From positions 248,001 to 312,000 of the forward strand of contig NADL03000057.1 in NCBI GenBank assembly GCA_002205965.3: 64,000 nt of DNA, given 5' to 3'. Position 1 is the first letter of the stretch, and each line of letters starts with the position of its first letter. The position numbers and the translations under genes are program-made. Shown here piece by piece: positions 46,730-58,380 of the stretch. The notes beneath the pieces were generated by a model. The model saw only the letters and a program-made list of their open reading frames with translations, was not told the origin of the DNA and did no database searches. Source of the DNA: Kappaphycus alvarezii. Its lineage: Eukaryota; Rhodophyta; Florideophyceae; Gigartinales; Solieriaceae.

Positions 46730-47333
46730 TTGACAAAGGAAATCGATAAAGAGAAAGGATATCCAGCTCGCTCATTTTCTCACCTTTTTGATGATTCGCG
46801 CAATGGGATGGTGCGTAAGGTGAGGTGTCCTTTTAAGGCATGGAATATGTTGAAATCAACATTTCAAGCCGTATCTGAGGCATTTATTTGTGCAAAGATA
46901 TCAAGGCTGTAAGAAATGTGGCTCAAGAAGGGAGAGAAAATTGTTGCTTACTCAAACCAGATTGTAGAGTTGATTAGTGAACTCGAGAGCGCAGGACATA
47001 ATATTTCAGAACTGGGAAAAAAACGGGCCCTACTGCGAGGTCTAATGAAACGATTTGAAGTTAAAGCGGAGACAATTATGGACAGGAAAAAAACTATAAG
47101 GCAGTTTCCCAATACATTTTTCGTGAAACGCGTTTGCATGATTCTTAGGTCGTCGAAAAAAATCGTTGTTGACCCAGAAAAAGTCAAATGAGTGCTTCTG
47201 ATGTGCCGAGGTCGGTCATGTAGCCATAGATTGCTCGCATGAACGAATTCAAATAAGTGTTATAAAACATCTTAAGAGAGAAAAGCGAGCATGTTTCATT
47301 TGTGGAAAAGAGGGGCAAATTTCACGTGACTGC
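46730..47333 (+). pseudogene. Copia gag remnant (UBN2-like domain and two zinc knuckles)
   Basis: KAWNMLKSTFQAVSEAF followed, after an in-frame TAA (46910-46912), by LKKGEKIVAYSNQIVELISEL and LRGLMKRFEVKAETI: the UBN2-type gag core. Two CCHC knuckles follow. The first (47193-47234) has the C-x2-C-x4-H-x4-C spacing but a TGA at its third position. The second (47292-47333), CFICGKEGQISRDC, has Gln in place of His. The nucleic-acid-binding function is therefore lost or reduced. Confidence 0.85.
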
Positions 47334-47400
47334 AAGAATAAGAAGCAAGAGAAAAACAACAATGCTGGTGCAATGATGGCAATATCTCAAATGATATCGA

Positions 47401-47604
47401 TTGATACAAACGGCCAACCGTCGAACCGATGGATCCTTTGATTCGGGCTGCACAAGGCATATGAAGAACAGACGTGAAAAATTCATTACATTCACGAAGA
47501 AGAGGGGCACTGTGCAAATCAGTAATAATGGTTTAATACCGTTTTTAGGCTACGGAACCGTAAATCTGACAAGTATGGTCGAAAAGGAAAGAAAGACAAA
47601 TTAA
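47401..47604 (+). pseudogene. Copia aspartic protease remnant
   Basis: Contains DSGCTRHM, matching the Copia protease active site DSG(A/C)TxHM, then a region like VQISNNGLIPFLGYGTVNL typical of these proteases. The frame is separate from gag and ends at 47604. Confidence 0.85.
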
Positions 47605-47633
47605 TGTTACAGAATGAATAATTTACTCCCGAA

Positions 47634-48631
47634 TTGATGAAAAATTTGATTCCACTGTCGCAGGCAAGGAGAAATGAATTTATAGTCATCATTGACAATA
47701 AAGAAAACGAACCTCACTTTGGTATCACGGAGGTAATACTCAAAAAGGCAGAAGAAATTAAGATGATGGGAGTTGAAACAACTGACAGATTGTTCGAAGC
47801 GCTCGTTGATGTTTTTCATGAGATAGAAAACGTTGAAAAGAACAGAAAGGAGCCAGATTGGCATATCCGATTAGGAAATTCTTGCTATGAAATTTTCAGG
47901 GCAACACTGCCGCACGTTATTGGCATGACAAAGTCGGATATCAGCAGAAAAACATCGAATTGAAAACGGTTTGCACTTGGAAAATCAACTCGTTCGACAA
48001 GAAAATACAAGGGGAGACAATGAAGTGGTGTCACGCGCCCCATTGAGCCTGTTTAAAGTGAAGTAGTATGCAAAATAAGGACTGAGTCGCTGGGTAAGTC
48101 CAAGTACTGTGTTACTTTATTTGATGAATGCTGCGGGAAATCGATGGTGCGTTCTCTGCAATACAAGAGCGAGACAGCTAGCGCAGTGACAGAGATGATA
48201 TGGGAATTGGATCATTTGCCCAATGAACGAGTTGGCACACTCTCATGTGTAAGCCGGAACACGGTCAAGTGGATTTGTTCGGATGGTTGCAAGGGGCACT
48301 GTGCGCATTCATTTCAGAAATGACTTCAAAAAAAGCGGTAGTGCATGAAGTTACAACTTTATTTTCGTTAAAGTCGAACAGCCGAGCAGAGCCCTTAAAA
48401 AGAACTCACATGGACATGTCAAGAACAATGCTGCTAAGAACAAAAAGAGACAGGAGAAATTTGTGGGCAGAAGCAGTAAGTACTGCTTGCCCTAGCCGAA
48501 ATAGATTGGTGTCGCGTAGTTGTAAGCGTGACTGCACACTCTTTGAGGTTACTAATATTAGAAAAAGCCCGATATCTGGCATCTGTGTGAGTTTGAGTGT
48601 CAGGCGTTTGTTCATAAGCCTCAATCGATGA
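47634..48631 (+). pseudogene. Copia integrase remnant
   Basis: The pre-integrase segment includes WHIRLGNSCYE (near 47859). The core begins near 48090 with KSKYCVTLFDECCGKSMV and continues ETASAVTEMI; the late part at about 48380-48600 (SNSRAEPLKRTHMDMSRTMLL, and LWAEAVSTACPSRNRLVS) matches the end of the Copia integrase core. Several stops and shifts separate these parts. Confidence 0.85.
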
Positions 48632-48839
48632 GCAACGGCAAGTTCGACTCTTGCTCAGAACTAGGGACTCTCATAGGAGATTGAGAAGGGGGCGCATATA
48701 GAGTACTAATGGCAGATGGCCAATGAAATTCCGAAACAAAGGATTTTATCTTTAACGAGGCCGTGTTTAGCAAAAAACAGACGAGCGAAAACGTAATCGA
48801 TTTGATACACAGCAAGAGCCGGGGGCATTGCTTGAAGAC

Positions 48840-49257
48840 TTGATATTGTTAATGTAATTACTTTCTATTGCCTCTACTGACAGCTTACAGCTAGGAAAGG
48901 GGCTTACAGACGTCCGTTACTGTAGTTTACTGTACAACCTAGAACTTGACCGTTACGCTTTTGCACTGTACAGTGCTGTAAGCTTGGGCTGATCTTCATT
49001 TGATCAGCTCAAGCAGGTTTAGCGTTGGCCCCCCACCGTCGTCTACATAGCTTCTGGAAATTTACTTCGATCATACGCAAACACCAGTCGACTCGCTTTG
49101 AGGTCCACATAAGCCTCGGTCCCCCTCCATGTTCTGTCTGAGTAAAGTCTCTCATCATTTTCTCTCCTCTCAACTCTCTTCCTCCTTCTCTCTCTCATTC
49201 TCTGTTTTACTATCCTTCTCTCTCGCCCTCGATCCATCTCCTCCTTCCCTCTAGCAG
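48840..49257. mobile_element. 418-bp insertion nested in the Copia element
   Basis: Flanked by GCATTGCTTGAAGAC (48825-48839) and GCATTACATGAAGAC (49258-49272), a 15-bp direct repeat with two mismatches that fits a target-site duplication of the length usual for non-LTR retroposition. The flanks are in frame with one another (GALLED and ALHED). The insert contains GTAC/ACTGTACAG words (48925-48978) and ends in a pyrimidine tract with CTAGCAG. No ORF. It may be a SINE-like or intron-like element. Confidence 0.65.
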
Positions 49258-50820
49258 GCATTACATGAAGACGAAACCGTACAAGCACAAGGTGGTAAGA
49301 CTATTTATTCAGAAGGAACTGGCGTGATTGCTGAGGTAGAGATCGAAAATAAGCACCAACAAAATGATATGGCAAACAAGCCAATCCAGGTCAATGAAAA
49401 TGCGGACCAGAGCAACCAAGAAGACGGCAGTAATAGTGAAGATCTGGAGGGCTTGACGTTTTATCCAAGAGTACGTCATAGCACACGTACTACAGCCGGA
49501 AGACCACCCGTCTGGCCACCCGTCTGGTTTCATTTTGAGCAAGCGGATTTGATGTTGGAGACTTTTATTGAAGATAAAGGAATATCTATGTCATATGAAG
49601 ATGCACTTACGAAAGACGACGCTGCGGATTGTCTGAAAACAATGCATTTCCAGTTGAACTATTTAAAGATATTGGATGCGTAGGACTTAGTAAAGGTCGG
49701 TGCAGATAAGGAGGTCATTTGTACCGAGTCTGTATTCGATTTAAAGAAGTATGGCAAGGGTAACGTGCTCAACCGGAAGCGAAGGGACTTTCGCAGACAC
49801 CAGGAGTGGGTTTTAAAGAATTCTTTTATCCCGTTGCTAAGTGCATTGCAGTACGCATCATGCTAGCCATTTCAGTGTACTTTAATTGGTGCAGATCGAT
49901 GATCGACGATAAAAATGCATTCATGAATGCACCGATCAAGGAAAAGCTGTACAAAGAATTCAAAGTCAAGGGTGTTGAGGACTATACCTAACGACTAGCC
50001 AAGGCAGTGTATGGTTTACGTCAATAAACTAAGGAATGGAAATTTCACCTCGATAAATTTCTTCGGCATGTGGGTTGCAAACAGAGTAAGGCAGACCCAA
50101 CGTTGTACGTACTGGTTACTGGAAAAGATTTTGTTGTTTTAGTTGTCTATGTTGACAACATCGTACTACTTGTGAACGTGCTGCTTGCAGTAAGCAGATT
50201 CATCATATATTTCAAGAAGCATTTCGAGATACGGATCTTGGAAAAGATTGGCAAAATTTTGGGAATGACAGTCGAGGACAGGAGAAGTGAGGTCTGGTTT
50301 CAAAATAAACCATTTATTGAAAGCTTGTTGAAGGTGTTTGGGATGGCTGAGTGTATATCGGTAGCTACACCACTTATAGCGGTGTTGAACTTGAATTGAG
50401 CTGAAGGAGATGTTCTGTAAAATTCAACCCAGTATAGATAATTAGTTGGGGCTCTAATGAATTTGGCGAATACTGTAAGGCCATATATCACGTATTCTGT
50501 GCAGTAACTTGCTTTATTCATGAATAATCCGACAAAGCTATACCGGAGGGCGGGGAAACATATTCTAAGATATCTAAAAGGCACAAAGACGCTTGGCATT
50601 AGGTACTGTAATGGGGCGGTGGTATTATAGTCCCGTTTTCCGATTTGGAATAGGGGCAGGAAAAGCCTAGTCGAAAATCAACTACTGGCTACAGCTTTAA
50701 GCTTTCAGGTGTACTCTGGAGCTGGCGCTCGACGCATCCGAGTATTGTTGCTCAGAGTTCCAAGGAAGCTGAGTTTATCGCCCTGGGCTTTCGCGTGTGT
50801 GAATTACTTTGGGTGAAGAA
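49258..50820 (+). pseudogene. Copia reverse transcriptase and RNase H remnant
   Basis: After an acidic linker, MSYEDALTKDDAADCLKTM (about 49590-49650) is the typical Copia RT entry. Then come DDKNAFMNAPIKEKLYKEF (near 49905), AKAVYGLRQ, and VVYVDNIVLL, in which the catalytic YVDD is changed to YVDN. The RNase H end reads WSWRSTHPSIVAQSSKEAEF (near 50716-50775). Stops occur at 49681, 49989 and elsewhere, so no functional polymerase is encoded. Confidence 0.9.
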
Positions 50821-51146
50821 GTTTAAAGAATTTTGAAGTATTTACTACCTCATGATAAGGTGGATCAAATATTTAAAAATTCCATCGATGAAAACAACGT
50901 TTCTTGAATCAGGGACTCGTATAACCCAATAATCTCGGAGCTGTTTAAAAGTTTAGATAAAAAATACCAGCTAAACGTAAAAAATCTAGGAAAAAGGGAC
51001 TTTGGGGCATATTTTGTCGACTGATGATATAGTTGCGGATATAATAACAGAGAACCTCAAACGGATTTAGTTCATCGAGACTATAAAGCTGAAAGGGATT
51101 TGCTACTTGATCTGGTGGCTGAAGATGAAATTTAATCACAGGGGGA

Positions 51147-51410
51147 TGTTGCAAAAGATAGGAATTGGCAGTGATTGCAACCAAATGCGTTGGACGCTTG
51201 AGATCAGATAAGACGAATACAAGTTCATACATTTGTAATAAAATCTACATCTGCGCGAGTAAATCGCGAGGTGCAGTGTTGGACATCGCAACATACTGCG
51301 TTGTGCATTCCAAGTTAGTATTTCTTAATCATGAACTTACTTAATATAGCATGTAGCTTCACGGCTAGCTAGTCAGAAAGACAGCAGTAAGAATAAAAGA
51401 AGAAAAACAG
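51147..51410 (+). repeat. 3' LTR of the Copia element
   Basis: Starts TGTTGCAAAAGATAGG directly after the purine tract and ends near AAAAACAG. About 15% diverged from the 5' LTR. Confidence 0.9.
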
Positions 51411-54400
51411 TTTGCAACACATTTTTACGCGGCGTCTTTTTGAATGTATTAAATATTTGGTTTTGGTTACAAAAACAGATATTCCCAGCTCATAACCACA
51501 TCAATTTTGACGAAACGTAAGTAAAGATTATTAACAGACTTCCTGGGTACATAAAAATCTTTCAAAAAGTCTGAGACCACCAAAAAAAATTCCTGAAGAA
51601 AATTGTATTTCCTTTTGGGTTTGAGCAAGATATATTTTGGAGCTCAGTACTAAATGCCAGTCTGATGTGCCAGTATGAGTATGTATTTAAGAAAATAAGT
51701 GCAAAATATTCTTAATCATCTAAAAGAACGATTGAATATCCTAGTTGTGGTGTAGAACCGAAATCATTTATATATTTAGATCCTAACAAATATATCTGCA
51801 AGAAAATAGAAGAGAGTATACAATCTTCAAGGATTTTAATCACCCCAAAAACGTAAACGGAGTGAAATAAATCATTAATTTTCCCAAAACCAGTAATTTT
51901 CCCAAACAAAGTTCAGTATTTGGAAGCAATATAACTACCTGTGAAAAGGATACCTGGCTGAATGTGTATAGAGCGCTAGCCCGAAAAGGTTAGAGAATTA
52001 TAAATGTTTCTACCGTTCTAAAGATTTCAATTGATGCAAGGACGCAGCTTCCGCTACCGGAAAATATCTCGAGGCAGCTGTCAGTAGTGAGCTACCGTAT
52101 GGCTGCAGGATAAAAGAAAATTCGAAAACCAGGCGCGTTTACAAAACTTTCAGAGGCCTCAAAATATCTTAAACAACATGCTTCGACTGTAAAATTAGCA
52201 AGATGAATTCTATAAAAAGTTTAGGATAGCACCCAGATTCTAGGAAAATTTTCCCTACCAATGCTATACGCAAGTGATACATAACATGTGTATCCGGTTT
52301 GGACGCCCGATAGCTACTATTATTTCTTGAGGGTAGAACTATGGTGTATAATTTATGCAAGGAGATTTATTCTTTATGATTTGAATGTATTCTGAAACAT
52401 CGCTACGCAATATCAGCTCTAAGTTTTACTATATTATCCTGTGCTTGATATATGGACGATTAGTCGGACTGGAACAGCTTTGCTGTTTGCCTTTATATTC
52501 CTTTCGTCTTCATTTGATTTGCATTGAATACTCGATTTGATTCGCTTCCCACGTTGGCTCCGTGAAACATCCTTCCGAAGGAAAATATCTATTTTCAGAC
52601 CTTAATGAATTTACTCTGGGTATGCTTTTTCACTCTCGATATTATAAAAAATTACACTGATTGCAAGTATGAAAAAGATAGTACTAAGTGCGGCACTCGT
52701 TGCAGAAGCGCAAGAGACATTAAGAGATTACAAATTAGCCTAAAGTGAGTCATAGTTTCGTGCTTGAGAATCACTTGAAATATAATCGAGCAAAAACGCC
52801 AATGGATAATTCTACTCGGCTTTTATCTCTCATGTACCCAAAAATAAAACAAAAATAAAGCCTTTGTAAGTATCAAACCAATGCACCAAAAAACATCGCC
52901 CATACTCGATGGATAAATAATTATTTCAAAAGCAACAGTCCGAGGATCGAAGTTGAAAGCAATATCTCTATCTCATATAATACAATATTTTGTACAGGAA
53001 TCCATCGCTAACCGAAATTTAGATTACTTAGCGGCCTCCTAAAATGGACTCCTCCGTTGTTGCGATTGGATAAGATTTTCATGTTTATCCATCTAATTTT
53101 AGCAAATAAGGACTTATATTATCTATCCTTGCTGTTCTAAATCTTAATAAGTTTGTTACGGATGCTGAGGGAATTGTTTTGTTTCTTTGCCCCTTTTCGC
53201 TTTGTTATATAGTCAATGTGAATTTTCTAAGAGATTCGAAGTTTTAAAGCTTATTTTACCTTCTTGTTATAAAGTTATAGTCATTATTGATCACAATTAT
53301 GTCATCCGAAGATTCTTTACACAAAATCTAGGGAAAATGATCCATTCTAAGTAGAACTAGTTCAAGGGAGACACAGGTTGATGCTTTCTTTGGTCTGCGA
53401 TTGATTAGTTATTTTTAGTTCACTGACTGTAAGGGTCCTACTTCACAGCAAGACTGGATAAATTGACTAGCTCATTTTCTCATTTACTGAAAACAGTCTC
53501 AAGTATAGTTCGAAAGGTGTTGTACACAGAACGTTTGCGAACAATAGGTTGAAACCGCAAAAGCCTGTACAAACTATTTTAAAAATTTTTATATGTAATC
53601 TAAATATTTTTGGCTTGTCCTTTTAACCTTAGCTCTTTCCAGTAATTAAATCATTTGAGTACTTCTGTGGATTTCTGAATATGCTGAGAAAAATAATTAG
53701 TTTCAAAGAAATCATTAGAACAAATCTTGCAGCACTCGCAGAAAAAGGGAAGAGTTCAAGTAAAAATTATAAAAGTAAAAGCCTCTGAAAATGCTGTCGA
53801 GTTTAGAGAGTGTCATTAAGACTGTATTTTGGCGAACTTGATCGAAATTTTGGATCAGTTCCACCTTTTCCCATTATTTTGGAGAAGTTTTGGTGGAGAA
53901 CACCAAATACGTAAAATATTGTAATAAATGACACAAAAATAATAAAACCGAAGGCAACGAGTAGCATATTCTAACTAAAGGTCTTCATTAATAGAAAAAT
54001 AATGAAGATTAGGGTATCAACGGGGCTGGAGATACCTTTGAGCGGTGACGAAAGGCACGGAATAATAAAATCGCAGAACGCTCCTCTCTTCCCTTATTAA
54101 AGGACCTTGTTTATATTTGCCTCGCATGTTTCGAGAGGGCTATCATCTCAAAGCTGCTGTCGATTAAAATTTAAAAATAATTCATTTGGTTGTAATTATC
54201 TGGTACAGGAGGCGATTACTAAATTATTCTGTGTTCCAACTATTTTTGTTAAATTGCGGCATCTGGAAATTAAAAGTGCAGCACAGAAATGAAATTCGTA
54301 TTTGGCTTTCAAATATTTACATGTTTATATTTCATTACGCTGCTCTAAAATATTTTTTTGCTTTATTAAATAGCCATTCACTGCAACCAGGGAAGAAGAA

Positions 54401-56587
54401 GCAGATGTACTAAAATTTTTTGTAACAGTTATTGCAGCGATTTTTAATGACGGTGCTGTGGAGCACCTCTACCTAAACTTAACTCTTTTAAAAAACAGTA
54501 AATATTGATGATTATCTTAAGGAAAAACATTATACATTATTAGGTATCCTCCGCATCTATAGCTTCCAGTCATGATAATATTTATGAGAATATTGATGCA
54601 TAAGTAAAAAAAGGAAGTTCAGTCTATTTAAATTTTGATATTCAAGATCAATATTGTGCTTATGTCCATCGAAAACAGTGATATTGCTCTTTTTAATTTT
54701 GGATAGGTATTTTAGATGAATTTTTCGTATACGAAGCCCACACAATTCTACACTCCAATTAGTTTTGTATAAATTTTAAAAAAAACAGAGTTATTAAGGT
54801 GTAGAAATAATACTAATAATAATCAAAATTAAACCATCCTCGCTCCAAATTCATTCCAAAATTTCGCACCACATTAGAGAATTTTACGTTTTTCTAAAGA
54901 ATTACGTAAAAATTACCAAAAAGGCTTGCGACACTTTCCAGGAAAACAATATAAAAGTCAAAATTAATTACATACAGCCGCATTGATTTTATTTAGAAGA
55001 ATTACAGTGACAGGAAATGCGAAGAACCGTAAAATCGACTGTGAACTACTCAATTAATAAAGTAAATTTTGCGCAACCATTTCTGGTTCACTTAGGATAA
55101 TTTATCTGAAACGAGCTTGCCAAGAAAAATTAAAAGCTAGTTTCTATGAACATCAAATCTCTTGAAAGTTAAAAACTAGAGTTAATGAAACGATCATTAC
55201 TTAATGCACTATAAAAGGTCTTTTCAAGAGAAAGTTTTTGTTGTAGTGTAGTTATTGAACAAAGGGAAGTCTAAAAGCAATGCAAAAAAATTGACACGGT
55301 TCTGATTACAGAAATAAGGTTACTAGAAAATTCATTAGTGAGCAACCAAAACATCTACAAGAGCTGAAACTGAGTTCCACTTTATGTTAGTAATTGAGAC
55401 TGCACTTGACTTTTATTCCTACTACTTTGAACTTACTCGGTTAATGATATTTAATTGCCTTTTAATGGGCTTATCAAGATAATCATAAAGTCTCAATAGC
55501 ATCCCCCAAGTACCATAAAATGCATTGAAGTTAACCGTTTGGACGGTATCAACTGGAGGTGAGATAACGTATGATGAATTCTTAAATATCTGGATCTTCT
55601 CCTCATCTTCATCATCTTTGGGAACAAAGAAAGTATTTTCTAATATATCTCTACATTACCAACTAGTTTCTTTCTGATTCCCACAAACTGTTCCTCATTA
55701 CAGACAGCTCCTTCAAAAACATCAGCACCCTGAAAATTTGAGTTGGGAAATCGAATATACGGTCCATGCAAAGCGGAGGGGTCCTAGATTACGAAAATAT
55801 CTTAACTTCCAAAAACTCTACTGTGGATAGCGCAGGATGATTTACCGAAGCCTTATCACTATCCTCCCTGGGATTTTAGCTCAACAGCTTCCAAAGATAC
55901 TCAAAATGTTTCTCACACTTAGGGTTTTCCATATTCTTCTCTGCTTTTCTCGAAAGTCACGAAGAGTTTATTTACTTGCAATTTGTTTCTCTATTTCCCA
56001 GAGACAATTTTAGACATCTGTAGATACATTTAGAATTGAGATTTGACTATTGATACAATTAAGAACCTGGGTTGAATTCCTGATGGTTAGAAAGACGCGG
56101 AATTTGTATATGTTGATGTTGATACAAGGAGGTCAAAGATTGGAATGGTGAATTTGCCAATAGTCGGGGTGAAATATTAACTATACGCTATAGCACATAA
56201 GTAGCTGGTCACCCTCTACAAGATTCGGCACCGTATCCGAGCATTACTCTAAAACATCAAAGAAGCCCACATCACCCCCGTTTGTAAGAATTTATGTATG
56301 TTTCCCAGATATTTTGAAGTCCGTGGTCAAATATATAATTTGAAGCCAAATGGGAGCATCTGAGACTGCATCGAAATTGGGGACTCGTCTAAGGATCTGA
56401 ACAACGAAAGGTTGGAGATTAATTTCGGAGAACGAAATGGGCGGTAATTTTAAAGTTTTATTTCTTTCCAAAATGGCGGACCAAAAATTTTAGACGTAAA
56501 ATGCGAATCGAGATGCTGAATTAATTTATATTAAAATAAAACATTACTGTGGTAGTAATAAGTCTTTACGATTTCTAAGTCACAAAA
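51411..56587. other. AT-rich gene-free desert
   Basis: About 5.2 kb of AT-rich DNA with only short frames. No domain, LTR or RNA gene recognised. Confidence 0.6.
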
Positions 56588-58380
56588 GTGTGCAGAGAGT
56601 ATTCATAGATCAAGTACACAGGCAGGCATCCTTTGGCACCCTGTCGCGCCTGCTTCACCCGGAGGCTAAAGGCAAAGCTGGAAACGAAGTCTCAAAGTTC
56701 CTGCGAAGGGAGGAAACACGATGACAAACAGAGATAGAACTGAGGCGTCGGAAGAACCTCCGGCCCTCGTCGCCGAAGGTGACATAGATATCAATCCCGA
56801 CGGGGGAGAGGAGGATCTCTTTTTGGTGGCAGCAATCACCATAATGACGGTTTTTCCCGCTCTGCGAGTTTTGCGGTAACTTCTGCGGTAGCTGTACTTG
56901 GAAATATGTAGCAGCGACCAGAAGGATGTCCAAAAGTAACGCCAACGGCAATATGACTTGTGTGCAGACCATACGCGCCCGGAATATATGTTCGGTGTTA
57001 GGCTCATACGAGCAGATCTAGGTTGAAATGTGGTCAGAATTTGGGTTGAGGCTGGCTGGGTTAAGCAGATCGCTCCTAACAAAGATTTATGTAGAACTTT
57101 GGATGGATAATTTTCGAATGGAGATACTATCGAATGTAGCAGATGCAAACTTTTCCCGTAAAACAGCCCTGAAGGTATCGTAAGTAGCCCTTTCGGAACT
57201 TTATTCGGCACGAGTAACATACTATGACAAGATGTAAGACCGTCATTGGTCCAGGTGGTACGGAATATCAAGGCAGCTTGCGATTGGTAAAGAGTTTATA
57301 AATATCGTAGTCTGCAACTTGTCCGTAACTATTCCAAGCGCATCAAACGTTGTATCAATAATTTTAAGGGAAAGTTTAATGACAGCAAAGTTCCCAGCAG
57401 CCCTGGTCATGAGGTCACTGGTGGTTTGAATCTACAGTACAGTACTGTAGATGCACTAAATTAATATAAAGATGTAAGCCCTGTGAAATACCATGTTATA
57501 AACGAAGGTGAACCTGTGGAATACAACAATGTAGATGTCCATTCGTGATGGACGGGACTCTCCATGAACAGAGGAATAGGGATTAATGACTAGAAGCGAA
57601 TGTACGATGAGTGCAGCGATGCCATTTTCCTTACAGAAGCGGGAAAGAATAGTGCGAAGGACGGGATGTCCTGTAATCATGCCCATGCCGTCTTCATACT
57701 AAGGAGAACTTTTTAGGTGTTTTACTTATTGAAGATATATTCGATCTTCCTAAAGTTTTCATGACAACCACAATAGACTCATAAAGGTATGCCCACGAAG
57801 AAATCGGAGAGAACTACGCTCTGGAAAATGCAACCTTAAGGCCAAACATAAGCAGGATGCATTGGATGTGACGGCTGCTGTAGCTTGTCTTCATACTTGC
57901 ATATAAAAATGCATGTTGGTTGCTTCCATCAAAGACGGGCACGATGTGGACAGAGCGCCGGGGGAAGGCCGTATAATGAGTATACCCTGAGAGTAGCGCG
58001 ATACCGCGACGGATAGCCAGGGCGATAAAAGTACCGCGGTAGGGGTGAGGGAGCGAAGATAAAACGGAAGAGGGGGGAGATTTGCGCGCGGAGAGGAGCC
58101 GTGTTCGGTCGGGTTCTGCTGCGGACAAGAAAAGCCTATCAGACTTGGAAATCATAAGTTCAGTTATGATTCCAGAATGGAGACTTTCACCAGGGATGGG
58201 AAAGAACAACACTCGAAGAGAGCAGTGGCCGTTACCAGCGCAGACAGCTGCGGATTGCGGTAGAATAGGAGCGAGATAGCAGCTGGAGGACCTCTTCCAA
58301 GTGGCAGTTGTGGGAAATGGTCAGTAGGTCGGCGATAAGACGGCAACAATCGATTAGAGATGCTGCATAAGCCTCTGTAA
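56588..58380 (-). mobile_element. Second fragment of the 8-10 kb non-LTR retrotransposon family
   Basis: 58215-58380 matches 8880-9030 (GACAGCTGCGGAT; GACCTCTTCCAAGTGG; TCGGCGATAAGACGG), 58030-58210 matches 8150-8330, and 56588-56660 matches 8068-8140 (CCTGTCGCGCCTGC). On the minus strand the translation near 57560-57530 gives GESRPSRMDIYI, resembling the arginine/proline-rich word that follows the reverse transcriptase in this class. About 1.4 kb here (56660-58030) is missing from the 8-kb copy. No intact ORF remains, and the polymerase core is not present. Confidence 0.7.
57737..57835 (+). repeat. Repeat unit shared with 59580-59690
   Basis: CCTAAAGTTTTC.TGACAACCACA.T.GACTCA and a following GAG..AACTAC(G/A)CTC word recur in the same order at 59580-59690, in the same orientation. 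Confidence 0.7.

Larger units (their letters stand above)
46127..51410 (+). mobile_element. Decayed Copia (Ty1-type) LTR retrotransposon
   Basis: Two direct LTRs flank an interior in the order gag, protease, integrase, reverse transcriptase, RNase H, which is diagnostic for Copia rather than Gypsy. Every domain is broken by stops or frameshifts, so the element is inactive. The LTRs differ at about 38 of 255 positions by eye (about 15%), an old insertion. The 3' LTR is preceded by CACAGGGGGA, a short purine tract that fits a polypurine tract. A 418-bp sequence is inserted between the integrase and reverse transcriptase parts. Confidence 0.92.
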
